Assembly (NCBI GenBank): GCA_024734495.1
Contig: JALMQS010000085.1
Coordinates: 23,503,077 to 23,567,076, forward strand
Length of the DNA stretch: 64,000 bases
DNA from: Forficula auricularia
Taxonomy: Eukaryota > Arthropoda > Insecta > Dermaptera > Forficulidae
Reading direction: 5' to 3'
Below the pieces are notes generated by a model. It searched no databases, was not told where the DNA came from, and saw nothing but the letters and a program-made list of their open reading frames with translations. A program made the position numbers and the translations under genes. Below, in pieces: positions 23,182-34,768 of this stretch (the first letter of the stretch is position 1; every line of letters begins with the position of its first letter).

Positions 23182-23224
23182 AAACTCCTGATGATGGACC
23201 AATAATCCGAAATATATTGAGTTT
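23182..23224 (+). ncRNA. Hammerhead ribozyme motif (complete consensus)
   Basis: Perfect 6-bp stem I AAACTC/GAGTTT, canonical core CTGATGA, stem II GGA...TCC, GAAA and TATATT. The best conserved stem I in the window. Confidence 0.75.
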
Positions 23225-23523
23225 GTATAAACCTCTTGAGTTTTATTTCATTCACTGTGAAACTACACACCCTTTACTCTATTAACTAACATCATGTTTC
23301 ACCTAAAACCTACCACCACTTTCCATAAGTAAAAAAAAAATTAATATTGTTGTTATGGATAGAAACTATTTTTCATACATTTTTTTCTACAACTTACGAT
23401 CGTAATTTTAAGTAGCAGTTTTATTTGAACGATGATGCATCTCTTTTTCATTTTTTCTTTAACGGTATTAATATGTCATATATGATAAAAAATGGATTTA
23501 GCAGGTTTACACTCTAAGGAGAC

Positions 23524-23558
23524 GATATATATTTCGGTAAAAGCTCATCTTCAGGAGT
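23524..23558 (-). ncRNA. Hammerhead-like motif, weak stem I
   Basis: CTGAAGA, a short stem II and GAAATATATA are present, but flanking bases do not pair well. Confidence 0.4.
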
Positions 23559-23592
23559 TTACAGTGATACATACATTTTGTTATCATTGCAA

Positions 23593-23633
23593 ACTCCTGA
23601 AGATGGGCTCTTCGCTCGAAATATATATTGAGT
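23593..23633 (+). ncRNA. Hammerhead ribozyme motif
   Basis: Stem I ACTC/GAGT, core CTGAAGA, stem II GGGC-TCTTC-GCTC, GAAA and an AU-rich stem III loop. Confidence 0.55.
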
Positions 23634-24279
23634 CTTGTTAATCTATATAATAAAAATGAATTTCTTTTCTTTGTAAGCGCGGATCTCTCAAATGCCTGAA
23701 CCGATTTGGCTAATTTTTTTAAAACGTTCGTAATAGTCCAATTCAGGTTAATACGTAAAAAAACATCGGAAAAGTTGCCCGGAAAATTAGAAAATTCACG
23801 GAAAACTAAAACAAAATCTGTTTAGCCAACCTAGCTTGCCAAACAATAAAAGAACTAAACTAGCAAACTAACCATGTGTTGAATTGTCATTTATTCTTAA
23901 TAGCATAGATAAAAGAGATCTAACCACATTATCGTTGAAGAAGAATTTAATAATGCAACAAAGATTTAAAAAACTATCTATTTTTTTAAAGTACATTTAA
24001 AAACAAAAATTAAAAAAATAAACTCCAACGGATCGTTGCTAAACCATATCCAATGTACTATCTTATTCTAAAATGAAGTACTTTTAAAATATAATTTTAC
24101 AAAAAACTATATATGACCTTTTTTGTGGTTCTCAAGGTACTTAATTACAATGAATTTTAAATCCCACAAATATTAATTAGGACCATGGATGATGTTCAAG
24201 ATTAATAATCACTATTTGGTACCATTTAATTATTTTGATTTTTGAATTTTTTTAAAGAGAAAATATATTGATAATGTTA

Positions 24280-24425
24280 AGGAACATTGTGGTCGGTGCA
24301 AGGTGAAACATATTTAATAATAATATTTAATATAAATAATGCAAGGTGAGTTTCACAAAAATAAAATTGTAAATATATCGAGGTATTAATTAAACCCATC
24401 TTCAGGAGCAGATAGAGAGAGAGAA
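24280..24425. repeat. PLE-type terminal repeat fragment, degenerate hammerhead
   Basis: GTCGGTGCAAGGTGAAACAT followed by GTGAGTTTCACAAAA and the minus-strand word CTGAAGATGGG, but GAAA is changed to CGATA, so the ribozyme should be inactive. Confidence 0.55.
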
Positions 24426-25049
24426 ATCAGATTTGCATTTATTTAATTTTTAAGGAAATATTCATTTTTGTAATTATATAATAATCTTTTTTTCTTTTAT
24501 TTGAGGAAATGAAATTATAATAAATTAGAAATTATTAAATTTACAACTAATCTTATTAAAGAATTGAATGTTTTGTAAATGTGTTCTCACCATTCTATCT
24601 ATGTATAATTTATTAACTATTTTCTTGCATTCTAATTAACATCGTATGGGAATCCAAATTTTGATCCAACCCCTGAATATTTTCTCTTTTCTAGAATTCA
24701 AACGTCACTCGTGACTTGAGACTTTTCTTGCATAATTAATTATATAGGGTGTGGACCAGAACCCCAAGATATAATTTCGCATATTTTTACATCCCTAGCC
24801 CAATTGTACGAATAGAACTCACATATAGATAGTTTTTACTTTCATTTTTATTTGTCATCCAAAATAAATTTTGTATACACTAAAGTACTTTTATGAATTT
24901 TAAAATCATAGGGGTGGAAAGTTAGAGGAGGAAATTAATAAAAATCACTCTTAATAATATTTCATTATTCGTGTCCATGATTAATAATTAAAGGAATCGT
25001 AGGGAGTTAGACTTTACTTTGAATTAAAAACAGTTTTTTATTTAAATAG

Positions 25050-25088
25050 GTCAAACGTTTCGTTGCTGGTACGCAACTTCTTCAGTGG
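25050..25088 (-). ncRNA. Hammerhead motif with long stem II
   Basis: Core CTGAAGA, 5-bp stem II GTTGC/GCAAC, GAAAC followed by GTT; stem I is interrupted after two pairs. Confidence 0.5.
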
Positions 25089-25335
25089 CTCATTTATTGA
25101 ACTTATTTGTCTGGGGTTTTGACTAAGAGAAAACCCATTTTCAAACAGTATCCTTACAAATCACTCAATTTTATCAAATAATATAAAAGATAAACCATTT
25201 AAAAAATGTAATTGTTTCCCGTTAAAATAATTAAGAGAATCAAATTGAACAAAAAATTTCTTTTTATCTAATTAAGTAATGGAGAAGGATTCTAGTCAAT
25301 GGGTAGCCTCTGCTGAATAAAAAACTCCCAATTAT

Positions 25336-25379
25336 GGAAAACGTTTCGGCTTTAATTAAATAATGCCATCATCAGTTCC
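25336..25379 (-). ncRNA. Hammerhead ribozyme motif (canonical core)
   Basis: Stem I GGAA/TTCC, core CTGATGA, stem II GGC...GCC, GAAAC followed by GTT. All invariant core bases present. Confidence 0.65.
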
Positions 25380-25541
25380 TAAGAGAGTATTAGCGACACA
25401 ATTAATTTTATAAATAAATTGTCCGCAGGCAGAGTTGTTGTGGATTTTATCATAATATACAAAATTATATGAATTACAAAATGGTACAAAAATCTTGGTG
25501 TGCTCTCACTTTCTCATTTCTTTTTATCTACTATCAGATAT

Positions 25542-25580
25542 CTGATGAAGAAGTTGCGAACCAGCAACGAAACGTTTGGC
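25542..25580 (+). ncRNA. Hammerhead motif, right partner of 25050-25088
   Basis: CTGATGAAGA then stem II GTTGC/GCAAC, GAAAC and GTT. An insertion in the core region makes activity doubtful. Confidence 0.45.
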
Positions 25581-25984
25581 CTATTTAAATAAAAACTTTG
25601 TATTTAATTTAAAGTCAAGTCCAACTCCCTATGATTCCTTTAACTTTTAATAATATTTTGAAAAACATTTTTATCTCTCACACTGTTTAGTGACACTTTG
25701 CGAATATTAAATGTATAAATATATTTCTATCACAATAGCTGATAAATTATACGATTTATGTCAAAGGGAAGGACAGATATGATAAGTTCTTAGTAACTGA
25801 TGTAGGACCCTAAAAAGAGATGTAAAATTTCGAGAATTCATTTTAGCTAGTTTTCTATTTTCAAGTTTTCCAAATACTTTTTACTTTTCAATCTTAGGAC
25901 AATTAGCACAATGAAATCGAAATTAGACGATAATTTCTTTAATGAGTTTAAATCCCCTCAAAGCCTTTGATTTATTGACTCTCA

Positions 25985-26120
25985 ATCGCGATTAAATTGG
26001 AAAAGGGCCAGACGACTTCATTCGCCAAAACATTTATCGCGATGACTTCAAAGAACTGGAACTCTCTCCCGGCCTCCGTCTTCAAAACCATCAATACCCG
26101 GGTTCATAGACACCCACGCC
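25985..26120 (+). pseudogene. Non-LTR C-terminal fragment, plus strand
   Basis: KNWNSLPASVFKT... matches the 22228-22437 tail with a short deletion. It abuts the oppositely oriented copy at its T-run, so later codons of this frame (past 26115) belong to the other copy. Confidence 0.6.
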
Positions 26121-26231
26121 TTTTTTTTTTTTTTTTAATGCAATCTAATGAAAGAAGGGGTGCACCAGTAAAGATGCAGCTCCTATGGATCTCGAAAGAC
26201 CCTTGCATTACCGAAGAGAAGGGAAAGTTGA

Positions 26232-26840
26232 TTAAGTGAGAGGGTGTAGACGTAGGTGTTTATGCACTCGGGTTTTGAAGGTTTGAAGATTATAAGTGCT
26301 GGAAAAGATGGAGGCTGGGAGAGAGTTCCAGTTCCTTGATGTCATGGGGATATATGTATTGGCGAATGAAGTGGTCAGGCACTTTTCTAATTTGACCGCG
26401 AAAGAGTGTTGGGAGTCGGCAAAACGCGTGCTACGCGCAAAGCATGCTTTGGGGGGAACTATTGATTTTATCTCATCAGAGCACCTGCCGTGATAGTATC
26501 TATAGAAAAGGAAAGGGCAGAGACATTTCTTCGATGAGCTAGCGAGTCGAGGGAGTCGGTGAGGGTAAGAATCGTCAATTAGCCTGACGGCTCGTTTCTG
26601 AATTGCATCCAGGGTAGCAAGAGAATATTTAGAGGCTCCTCTCCATAGATGATGAGCCGTATTCGAGACAGGGCCGGATTTGGGCCTTGTAGATGGTGAG
26701 AAGATGTGGGGGCTTGTAAAACCGCTTGGACCTGAATTAATAGCCAATCTTCCATGCTGCAGATTTCGCCACAGAGGAGATGTGTTCATTCCAAGACAGG
26801 TCAGATGCGACAGAGACGCCCAACATGGATAGGCTGTCAC
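26232..26840 (-). pseudogene. Non-LTR ORF2, distal RT/C-terminal part
   Basis: This 202-codon frame contains LDAIQKRAVRLIDD (the conserved L..iQrrA.R block after the RT) and ends TSRNWNSLPASIF...FKTRVHKHLRLHPLT like the plus-strand copies. The first 40 or so codons look out of register with the family, so a frameshift probably separates it from the RT core at 26930-27181. The function in a live element would be the connector and C-terminus of ORF2. Confidence 0.7.
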
Positions 26841-26929
26841 ACATTTTCAGGGTATTCGAATCGAAGTGAATATCAGGGAAATTTTTATTTTCGCGCCTAG
26901 AAATTAGACAACATTGAGTCTTGTTTGCA

Positions 26930-27181
26930 TTAAACTAAATTTTGAGAGCCCCATTTATTCAGTTTGTCTAGGTCGAGAGTGATTGAGGAGGCAACATAGA
27001 TTCGATTATTCGGGAGTGAGGGTTTGACGTGCAGAGTGCTATCGTCGGCGTAACAATGAGTGGGGTTTGACGTTTGATCGATGAGGTCGTTTATATAAAT
27101 TAGGAAGAGTATAGGGGAGATTACAGAGCCTTGGGGAACACCAGCCTTTGTGGAGAACGATTCAGATGATATTCCATCCAC
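26930..27181 (-). pseudogene. Non-LTR reverse transcriptase core
   Basis: Contains GVPQGSVISPILFLIYINDL (RT motif 4) and CYADDSTLH (motif 5 with the YADD catalytic pair). The copy starts inside the RT, lacking the fingers and the endonuclease. Placed in the Jockey/CR1 group from motif spelling; clade not certain. Confidence 0.8.
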
Positions 27182-27415
27182 CTTATTGCATGATTAATTC
27201 TCCTTCTCTTCGGAAATGCAAGGGTCTTCCAATATCTATAGGAATTGTATTTTTATATGGTAAATTCGATAAAATTAAAAATTAATTAATTAATTAAGCG
27301 TGCAGATCAAGAATTTTAAACTCCATTTATTTTTATATAATAACAAAATATTTTAATTGTATGCTCCAAAAGTTCTTATGTTATACTTACTAATAATGTA
27401 TTTCTTTGAATCTAG

Positions 27416-27527
27416 CCCCTTTGGAAAGATGAGGAACAGCCGACCACGAAATGCCCACCAGGCGAGGAAGGACTTCCTTGTCGGAGGGCGGAAGCAAGAT
27501 GGGGCAGCGAACTCTATTGTCCACAAG
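27416..27527 (+). CDS. Secreted cysteine-rich protein, exon 2
   Basis: A GC-richer island inside AT-rich sequence. Acceptor TTGAATCTAG precedes the exon and CAAG|GTGAAG ends it. In phase 0 it encodes 37 codons: PLWKDEEQPTTKCPPGEEG, then a segment with LPCRRAEARWGSELYC, plus one base of a glycine codon. The downstream exon starts in the matching phase (G+GT). Three cysteines lie here. Another frame through this island is open too (an arginine/lysine-rich one), but only phase 0 joins both neighbours and continues the cysteine pattern. Confidence 0.6.
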
Positions 27528-27644
27528 GTGAAGGAGACCTTCTTTCTTATTCATTCTTCTTTTTTAACATTTCACCTTTAAATTAATTATTCATGGTCAC
27601 AAATTATACTCACCTCCAATTAAGTTATAAATTAAGATTAACTT

Positions 27645-27860
27645 AAGGTATCGTCCATAAATTACGTCCCACGGATTTCAACATTCTGTTACATTTTCCT
27701 TGTGACGTCACACTATCACTTTTATACCCTATAATTTAATAATTTGACTTTTGTGACATCACAATTTTTAAGATCCCCGGGCCCCCTGTCACATTTTGTC
27801 ACAAATCTGAGATGCCCCCTCCCCCGTTAATGTGTGATGTAATTTATGGACGCCCCTAAG
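27645..27860. mobile_element. MITE with TCGTCCATAAATTACG-type ends
   Basis: Left end TCGTCCATAAATTACGTC and right end GATGTAATTTATGGACGCCCC are inverted repeats; flanked by TTAAGG/CCTAAG. This terminus is common in arthropod genomes. No gene inside. Confidence 0.65.
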
Positions 27861-28159
27861 CTCGATAAATAATATTGAAGAAATTCAATCATAAGTATAT
27901 AATTAAAATTTCTTTAAATCGGGATGATGGTAAAAACTAAATTAAATTGGAAAAAATGAAAATTGTGTTTATAAATAGGCCTTTTCTTATCCTAAAGGGT
28001 ATATGGTAGATTAAAAAAATATATTATTTTATTCATTGGATTTTTAATGAATCGTCGTTTAATTGTATCTCCAACAAAAGAGACTTCTAAAAATTGACAT
28101 TGTGCTGAGGATAGTCTCTTGAAGATGTACGAAACGTCCAATTCAATTACAAAATAAAG

Positions 28160-28440
28160 GTAACTTTTAAGGAGATAGGTGTTGGTTCTAAGTGAAACAT
28201 TTTTATATAATAATAAAAATTGGGTAAAATTGTAGTAGGTTTCACAAAAAAAGAAATAGAAAAATGAGTTTTGAATTCGATATATTTGGTTGTCATCCCA
28301 TCTTAAGGAGTTGGAGAAAAACTCTCTGACTCCTGAAGATGGGCTGACAACCCGAAATATATCGAATTCAAAACTCATTTTTTTCTATTTCTTTTTTGTG
28401 AAACCTACCACGCAATTTTACCAATTTTTATTATTATACA
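28160..28440. mobile_element. PLE-type inverted terminal repeats (pair 6)
   Basis: Palindrome centred near 28320. Both arms carry AATAATAAAAATTGGGTAAA, GTTTCACAAAAAA, GAATTCGATATAT and a hammerhead-like core; the left is degraded (CTTAAGA), the right intact. Confidence 0.7.
28331..28367 (+). ncRNA. Hammerhead ribozyme motif
   Basis: Core CTGAAGA, stem II GGG...CCC, GAAATATATC; stem I has only two clear pairs. Confidence 0.5.
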
Positions 28441-28609
28441 AAATTTTTATTATTATACAAAATAAAGTGACACTAAAAATATAGTTTAATTTAATTTCTT
28501 CCATCTTCCCAATTTTAAGTAATTAAATATGTGTCTATAGTTTTCTCTGCACAAATTAAATAAATAAATAAATAAATAATTGTTTGGATTTGTGGGTCGA
28601 TCGTAAGAA

Positions 28610-28768
28610 TTATTAGGACGTTGACTAGGTATCAGGTTTTCGGTAAAAATCACACCTCAATTGTATCGATGTTTTATTAAATAAACCATAGTTTATAGTC
28701 CTGAAGATCATCTAATAAATGATCGATAACAATTAATTTTTGACCGAAAACCTGATACGTACTCAACA
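28610..28768. repeat. Palindrome with degenerate hammerhead
   Basis: TATCAGGTTTTCGGT and ACCGAAAACCTGATA face each other. The central word CTGAAGA + ATCAT...ATGAT is kept but GAAA has become GATAA. Confidence 0.5.
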
Positions 28769-29248
28769 TTTTTTTTAAATAATATACACAGAATAAAATA
28801 ATATGATCTACCTAGAGTTTCTCAGAATGGATTAAATATACCATATATGCCCGTTAAAAATCGCACATATACGAAAATTCCCCAAAAGTTGCAGCCTCAA
28901 AAAGTTGTCCTTTTGGGCCGAGTTTAAAAGCAATTGCGGCCTGATTCAGGCCTTAAAGAGCAAGTACCAAGTTTTGTATCTTTGATAGGCCTTTTAAATG
29001 ATAAAAAAATTAACAACTTGTTAGTTGTTCTTTTGACTTAAAGGTATATTTACTACATGCCAATTCTTTTGAAAACTAATCAAAGTAAATCAAATTATTA
29101 ATCGATTTTTAGTAATATTTAGTTATTAAGGAAAATTAAGATTAGTAACACTCAAAACCTTTGTAAGGCTTTCGATTTTATTCAAACGCTTCTTCAGTAC
29201 AACTGGAAGAATCATTAAAAGAATTAACATATATATAACATCAGTATA

Positions 29249-29512
29249 CAGTGAAACCACTCAAATCCGAACCCCGGAAATCCGAACGGCTTTTTTTGTT
29301 GACAAATTCAAGTTTGGGAAGGTGTTTTGTTCACACTTGTATTTTGCCACGATTGTGCAACCCAGTAAATAACGTCTTTTATTATAACTTTCTTAAGCTT
29401 CTCAAGGATAGAAAGAGAACCATTTTCTTCAATAAGATATCCAAACCACGACGTTTCGGCTAATCCGAACAGGCTACTGGCCCAATTAGTTCGAGTTTGA
29501 GGGGTTTCACTG
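29249..29512. mobile_element. pogo/Tigger-type MITE
   Basis: Ends CAGTGAAACCACTCAAATCC and GTTTGAGGGGTTTCACTG, flanked by TA on both sides, with ATCCGAAC words repeated near both ends, as in pogo/Tigger termini. No transposase inside. Confidence 0.75.
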
Positions 29513-30149
29513 TATAACATAATTAAAAATTTATCATTATTTCTTTCATGTTTAGAACAAAATAATAATGTATATACTGGTTTAAGGAATTTACAGTTCA
29601 TAATTTAATTTGTTCAAGTGGACTCTTACGAGAGAAAGATATTTTTTTTTTAATAATTACCTAAATAGAGAAGACTTCAATCTTTTATTAGGTAAATATA
29701 ATACATCTTAGGAATAATAAAATAGAGATTAAATAATAAGAATGTTGATAAATATTCAATCTAGCGACCCTGATATGTTATGTGTTAACTGTTCACATTG
29801 AATCGATGAACTAAGCGGATTTCAAGGTGAACCAGATTACAATTAACTGTTCTCATTAGAAGTTCAAAAACGGAAATAAATGCCAAACATATCTGGCCTT
29901 TATTCTAAATTAACGATGACGGATCGAAAAAAATAAATAAATAAGATTCTAATCATTTCAGGAAGTTACTTTTCAATCTGTATCAATTTTATTGAAGGGC
30001 TGAGTGAGCTTTCACTTTCTAGAAAAATAGCTTATCCTTAAATAAACATCTCAATTGAAAATCCGAATTTTTAGAAAAGCTATAATTGAAATGACTCGGC
30101 GCTGGTTTCATCTATGTAAAATAGAATACCTTCATAATATTAAATGAAC

Positions 30150-30400
30150 ATAATACAGGGTAAGGCAGAAAGATCTACCACATTTTGAAGAGGTATTAAA
30201 AAATGAAAAAATTTAACTAGAAAAAACTCAACCAAATTTTGTATGCATATTCTGTGGACCCCCAGAAGGCTAGAAATGCATAAACTAAGCAAATTTTTGT
30301 ATACATACTTTGGTCGAAAAGGCTAGAATTTTCATTTTGCCCCCTCCCCCCTTTCGTCTGATAATGTTTAAAACACATTTAAAAAAATGTATTTTATGTT
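30150..30400. repeat. Interspersed C-run element, degenerate fragment
   Basis: AACTCAACCAAATTTTGTAT and GGTC/GCCCCC words of the 3522-4600 family, reverse-oriented. Confidence 0.5.
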
Positions 30401-30449
30401 CTTTTCAAAAATATATTCACTTTTATTCTAGTTAAATTTTTTCCTTTTT

Positions 30450-30488
30450 AACCGACTTCAAAAAAGGAGGAGGTTCTCTATTCGACTG

Positions 30489-30519
<31 letters not shown>

Positions 30520-31167
30520 GTGCCTATGTTACCTCATATCTCCGCCAATTGTCAACCGATTTTGAAAAATTTTGCATTGGGTCCAGTCTAGCTTCCGATT
30601 GGTCCCATTTTTTTTTCGATTTTTTTTCATAGGTATTAGACCTTTTTTATTAGGTTTGTTTAGACCTAACCTCTTTGTTTATGAACCGATTTCGATGGTT
30701 CTTTTTTTATCCGAAAGGGGTGTCTTAGGGATGGTGTCATATTAATTTGGTCAAGTTCTGATGATATAATCACTATTAATAACATCACTAAAGAGAAAAA
30801 TAAAAATTTTTAAGAAAAAAATAAAAACCGACTTCAAAAAATTAAATGCAACAAATATAAAAATACACTAAAAGGTATAAAATAATTATTATCTTATTTA
30901 GTTACAACTAAACGACGAAATATTAACACGAAATTACTTTTTGAAGTTGGTGTCAAACATATACCTTTTATGAATCGCACTCGACGGATCTTACTTAGTA
31001 CGTTTGGCGGGTACGCTCGCTTATAGGTATAGTTTGTTTGGCACCGACTTTAAAAAGTAATTTCGTGTTAATATTTCGTCGTTTAGTTGTAACTAAATAA
31101 GATAATAATTATTTTATACCTTTTAGTGAATTTTTATATTTGTTGCATTTAATTTTTGAAGTCGGTT
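30450..31167. mobile_element. AACCGACTTC-ended element, copy 3 (inverted)
   Basis: Reverse orientation relative to the copy at 13779. Ends AACCGACTTC at 30450 and GAAGTCGGTT to 31167, with the internal palindrome at 30825-31167. Confidence 0.75.
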
Positions 31168-31821
31168 TTATTTTTTCTTAAAAATTTTTATATCTGGACA
31201 ATTTTGTTGACCCAGATAGCAAGTTCGCACTTGGGTTCAACTCCAGAAGAGATGAGCGTTTTTTACCTGAAATTAAATAAAACATAAAAACTATCATGAT
31301 ACACCATAGCTTTTTAAATTTTTTTTTTAAATTTTCCCATTAACTTTGAAGTGATATTGAAATTTCCAAAAAAAAAGGACACTTTTGAAAATTAAAAAAC
31401 TCACATATTTTTTTAAGTATTTCTGTACAATTAAAGAAAGCTTTCTAGAAGAGCCTAGAAGTCTTTAGATTCCTGACACATAAATGCTTCTTTTATATTT
31501 TTGAAATATATTTATTTATTTAGATAAATAAAATTGAAATATAATTCTTTTTAATTGTGATTTCTAAATGCATAACATTCGGAAAAAATTATATAATTTA
31601 AATTGAATTTATTCTATATTTTTGTTGCTTATGGAAAAGTGTCTAAGCTCAAATTGTTTGTAGAGACATTCACGTATAAAGGATTTTGGTATATGTCCAA
31701 GTTGCTTCATATCTTCATAATTGCAACGCAATCCTTTCATAATATTTTATCTATTGAGCTGTTTATTTATATTCTATGGACAAATATTATCACCCAAAGA
31801 ATAATAATATTATATAATATT

Positions 31822-32010
31822 TTTTTTTTTTTTTTTTGGCTTTTCGGCCATGGTAGCCATAAGCCATTTACGATACTATTTATTTTTATTTTTAAATTTG
31901 TCTCTACCTCGGGGGTCAGATTTTAGCCGGATGCCTCGAGCCGGATTCGAACTCGGGTCCTCTTGGTGCTAGCTGGCTGACATGCTACCGCCTAGTCTGC
32001 CCGACCCCCC
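31822..32010 (-). mobile_element. tRNA-derived SINE with 10-bp target duplication
   Basis: On the minus strand: B box GAGTTCGAATCCGG, an upstream A-box-like TAGGCGGTAGC, and a 3' A-tail (T-run at 31822-31837). It is flanked by ATATAATATT on both sides (31812-31821 and 32011-32020), a clean target-site duplication. A 5'-truncated copy of its tail lies at 35701-35745. Confidence 0.85.
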
Positions 32011-32061
32011 ATATAATATTAATGTGACGTAAAAAAAAAATTAATTTTGTATTAAGTTGAT

Positions 32062-32905
32062 ATACATACAGGGTATGGTCAAGTATTGTAATCATGCATG
32101 AAAAAAAGTGGTTTTTTTCCTTCTTTTTTCGAAATATCTAAAAAACGGCTGAAACTATTTCGATTCAAAAATTGAGCGAAACCATGGGATTTCGGTCTAC
32201 AAAAAAGCTCTAATAAGTGAACATCGAAAAAATTATATTTTTCGAGATATTAATTGTTTTGTCAAAATGTCAATTAGTTAGTTAGTTAGTTAGTCTGTGC
32301 GTTACCAAATTTGTGGACAAGCTAGCTCAAAAATTAGTGTGAATATCGAAACCAAATTTACACGTAGTTTTGTCCATTGAGATTAAGACCTGATTAGATT
32401 TTGGTGCATATTGACCCAAAATTGAGGGTCGAGGGGGGGTTAAAATTAAAAAATCTAGGTCGTTTGAGCAAACTCAACCAAATTTTGTATACATAATCAG
32501 TGGACCCCCAGAAGTCTAAAAATGCAAAATTTAACCGCCCAAAAGATGGAGGGGGGGGGGCGGAGGGTCAAAAATGAAAATCTTGGCCATTTGTACCAAA
32601 CTCAACCAAATTTTGTATACATAATCAGTGGGTACCGAGAAGTCTAAAAATGCAAAAATCTAACCGCCCGAAATGGGGGGGGGGGCGGAGGGTCAAAAAA
32701 TGAAAATCTTGGCCATTTACCAAACTAAACCAAATTTTGTATACATAATCAGTGGGTCCCAGGAGTCTAAAAATGCAAAACTTACCCCCTCCCCCTACAT
32801 GATTATAAATAATTTTATTAAATATTAAATATAAGTGAGGAGCCAGGTTGTATGGTAAAGTCAAGTGAATGGCCACATCAGAACACGTCAGCTTATTTTT
32901 TGGAA
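32062..32905. repeat. Interspersed C-run element, copy 3 (inverted)
   Basis: CAGGGTATGGTCAAGTATTG at the left, CACATCAGAACACGTCAGC at the right, three GGTCAAAAATGAAAATCTTG tandem units between. No gene. Confidence 0.7.
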
Positions 32906-33339
32906 GTTTTATGAGTTAAAGTACCAATGGAGATATGAGCAAATTAAATACGATTTTCTATTCAGAAACCCCAAAGTTTCGGCTCCTATTTTCTAATCTT
33001 TATAGAATCAATTTAATTTTGTAATTTTTAATTTCAATTTTTGTCATAAATATTCACCTTTAGGTTTTCACTCTATTAGACCATCATCACTCCTGAATGA
33101 GTATGAAAAATTAAAATTCTATTAATCAATTTACAAATCATGTTAGAATTTCTATTAAGCATATAAATGAAAAACATTATTAGAAATGACTCAAAATGAA
33201 AATCGTAATTTAAACATAATTATCATTTCGATGAATTGGCTAAGGGGCCAGTGTGATGGAGAAAGGTAAAACAAAAATGTTATCTCCTATTTAAACCTTT
33301 ATTTTAGGCACATGTTAAAAATATCGATTTACGTATGCC

Positions 33340-33485
33340 CGAGAGGGTGAACCGCGACCTAAAACCGTATACACCTACTTCTACTTCCACTTAGACTTTC
33401 ATTTCCAAGTAGAAGACAATAGATGATCTAATGAATTCCAAAATAATTCCAAACACACGTAATTCCAATTGCGGTTCACCCCTCG
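33340..33485. mobile_element. hAT-type MITE (GGGTGAACCGCGA family), copy 1
   Basis: Termini related to CAAGGGGTGAACCGCG, flanked by CGTATGCC / TGTATGCC (8 bp, one mismatch). Same family at 41662-41789 and 50537-50664. Confidence 0.7.
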
Positions 33486-34768
33486 TGTATGCCTAAAATA
33501 AATGTTTAAATAGGACAATTTTAAAGAGTTAGGTGTCGGTTCAAGTAAGTAAAATTTCGAGGTAAGTTTCACAAATAAAACATGTTTGAAATTTTACTTA
33601 TTTATTGTTTAAATAGAAGATAACTTTTTATTTGACCTTTCTCCATCACACAGGCTCCTTAGCCAATTCATTGAAATAAAATAGGGTCACCAAACACGGT
33701 TTTATTTGAACATAATTATCATGCAAATTATCAAGCGAAAAGGCTAAGTAATAAATACTTACTTGAAATTGAAGAAATATGGTCTTGCTTGGTAGAAATA
33801 ACTGGAAATTTTACAAACAACTTAGGAACAAACTGGGGTGGAAATTTAAAAAAATTATGAGAAAATGGGGAGAACCAGCCATGGCGATAAATATACTAGA
33901 ATATGGGACAATAGAATAACAATGAAAAAGTTGGAAGATGGGATGATAAAAGGATTAGAACAAGAAATTCAGGAATATGGACAAAAATCGATAAATCAAC
34001 TTATTTCTCATTGATAAAAATATAAAATCTAACTTCGAGATGGATGGTTATTATTTAAGCAGATAAAATATGGAAAAAAGACAAGGAACTTAAGAAAATT
34101 TGTGTAGAACTCAATATATGATATCTGATCAAAATCCAAGGTATATACAGGAATAAATAAATTATCGCCGTTCTTATTTTGGGCTATTTTACTTTGAAGT
34201 GGTGTTCAATAGGTGGTAAAATCAATAGACATGATAATATGTAATAAGCCTTTAAACTCATCTTTTCCTTAATATAGTTTATAGAAAATTAAATTATATA
34301 TCGTATATATGAAGACTCCACGGAAAGAAGGGTTAAATCACTTTTCGTAATAAAAAATAGTTAAAACATCCCAATAGAGTGTACTTAAAAAATATAATTA
34401 TGATGCTCAATTTATTTCATATCAATATGAGAATCAAGGGATAAGAACAAAATAATTTTATGGTTTTATTATCCAAACACAATCTTTCGTCCGTTTATTC
34501 AGAGTTCTCAGGGCATTTGGATTCTTCTAGTTTCTGTTATGGTATGTATTGGTCTATTCCTCCTTATTAAGCTTACAAGATTCTTTTACAAAAACACTGC
34601 GCAAGTTGTCAAAGGAACTATACCTTTAAGGTTTAAAAATAAGAAGAAGAAAATAATCCAAGAAGCTTGAGGAAGTCTGAATAAACTGACGAAATGTTGC
34701 GTTTGAATAATAAAATCATAAAATTCATGATACTTTTGAATCTTATCCCATGGACATGAAACAGGATA

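Larger units (their letters stand above)
23080..23285. mobile_element. Palindrome with two intact divergent hammerheads (pair 3)
   Basis: Arms centred near 23168 (GAATGAAATAAAACTC at the left, its complement at the right) each hold a hammerhead. Downstream of the right one are GTGAAAC and ATGTTTCACCT, the arrangement also seen after the PLE hammerhead. Confidence 0.75.
23510..23640. mobile_element. Palindrome with divergent hammerheads (pair 4)
   Basis: Arms of about 60 bases centred near 23570. Left motif (23524-23558, minus) has core CTGAAGA but a poor stem I; the right one (23593-23633) is better. Confidence 0.65.
24990..25650. mobile_element. Inverted hammerhead-bearing element (pair 5)
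   Basis: Outer arms near 24990-25090 and 25540-25650 are reverse complements (AGGAATCGTAGGGAGTTAGAC and complement). A separate hammerhead (25336-25379) lies between. Confidence 0.65.
26121..27185 (-). mobile_element. Truncated non-LTR retrotransposon, minus strand
   Basis: Poly(A) tail as a T-run at 26121-26136, 3' UTR (26137-26231), RT C-terminus and RT core. The 5' end is truncated near 27185, where a plus-oriented 3' UTR scrap of the same family (27192-27240) adjoins. Confidence 0.75.
16668..27415 (+). other. Intron 1 of the cysteine-rich gene (inferred)
   Basis: About 10.7 kb from donor GTCAGT to acceptor TTGAATCTAG. Filled with transposons listed separately. Stretches without a listed element (16710-17248, 19193-20020, 20941-21595, 22670-23080, 23640-24280, 24430-24980, 25650-25980) are AT-rich and show nothing I can support. 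Confidence 0.55.
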
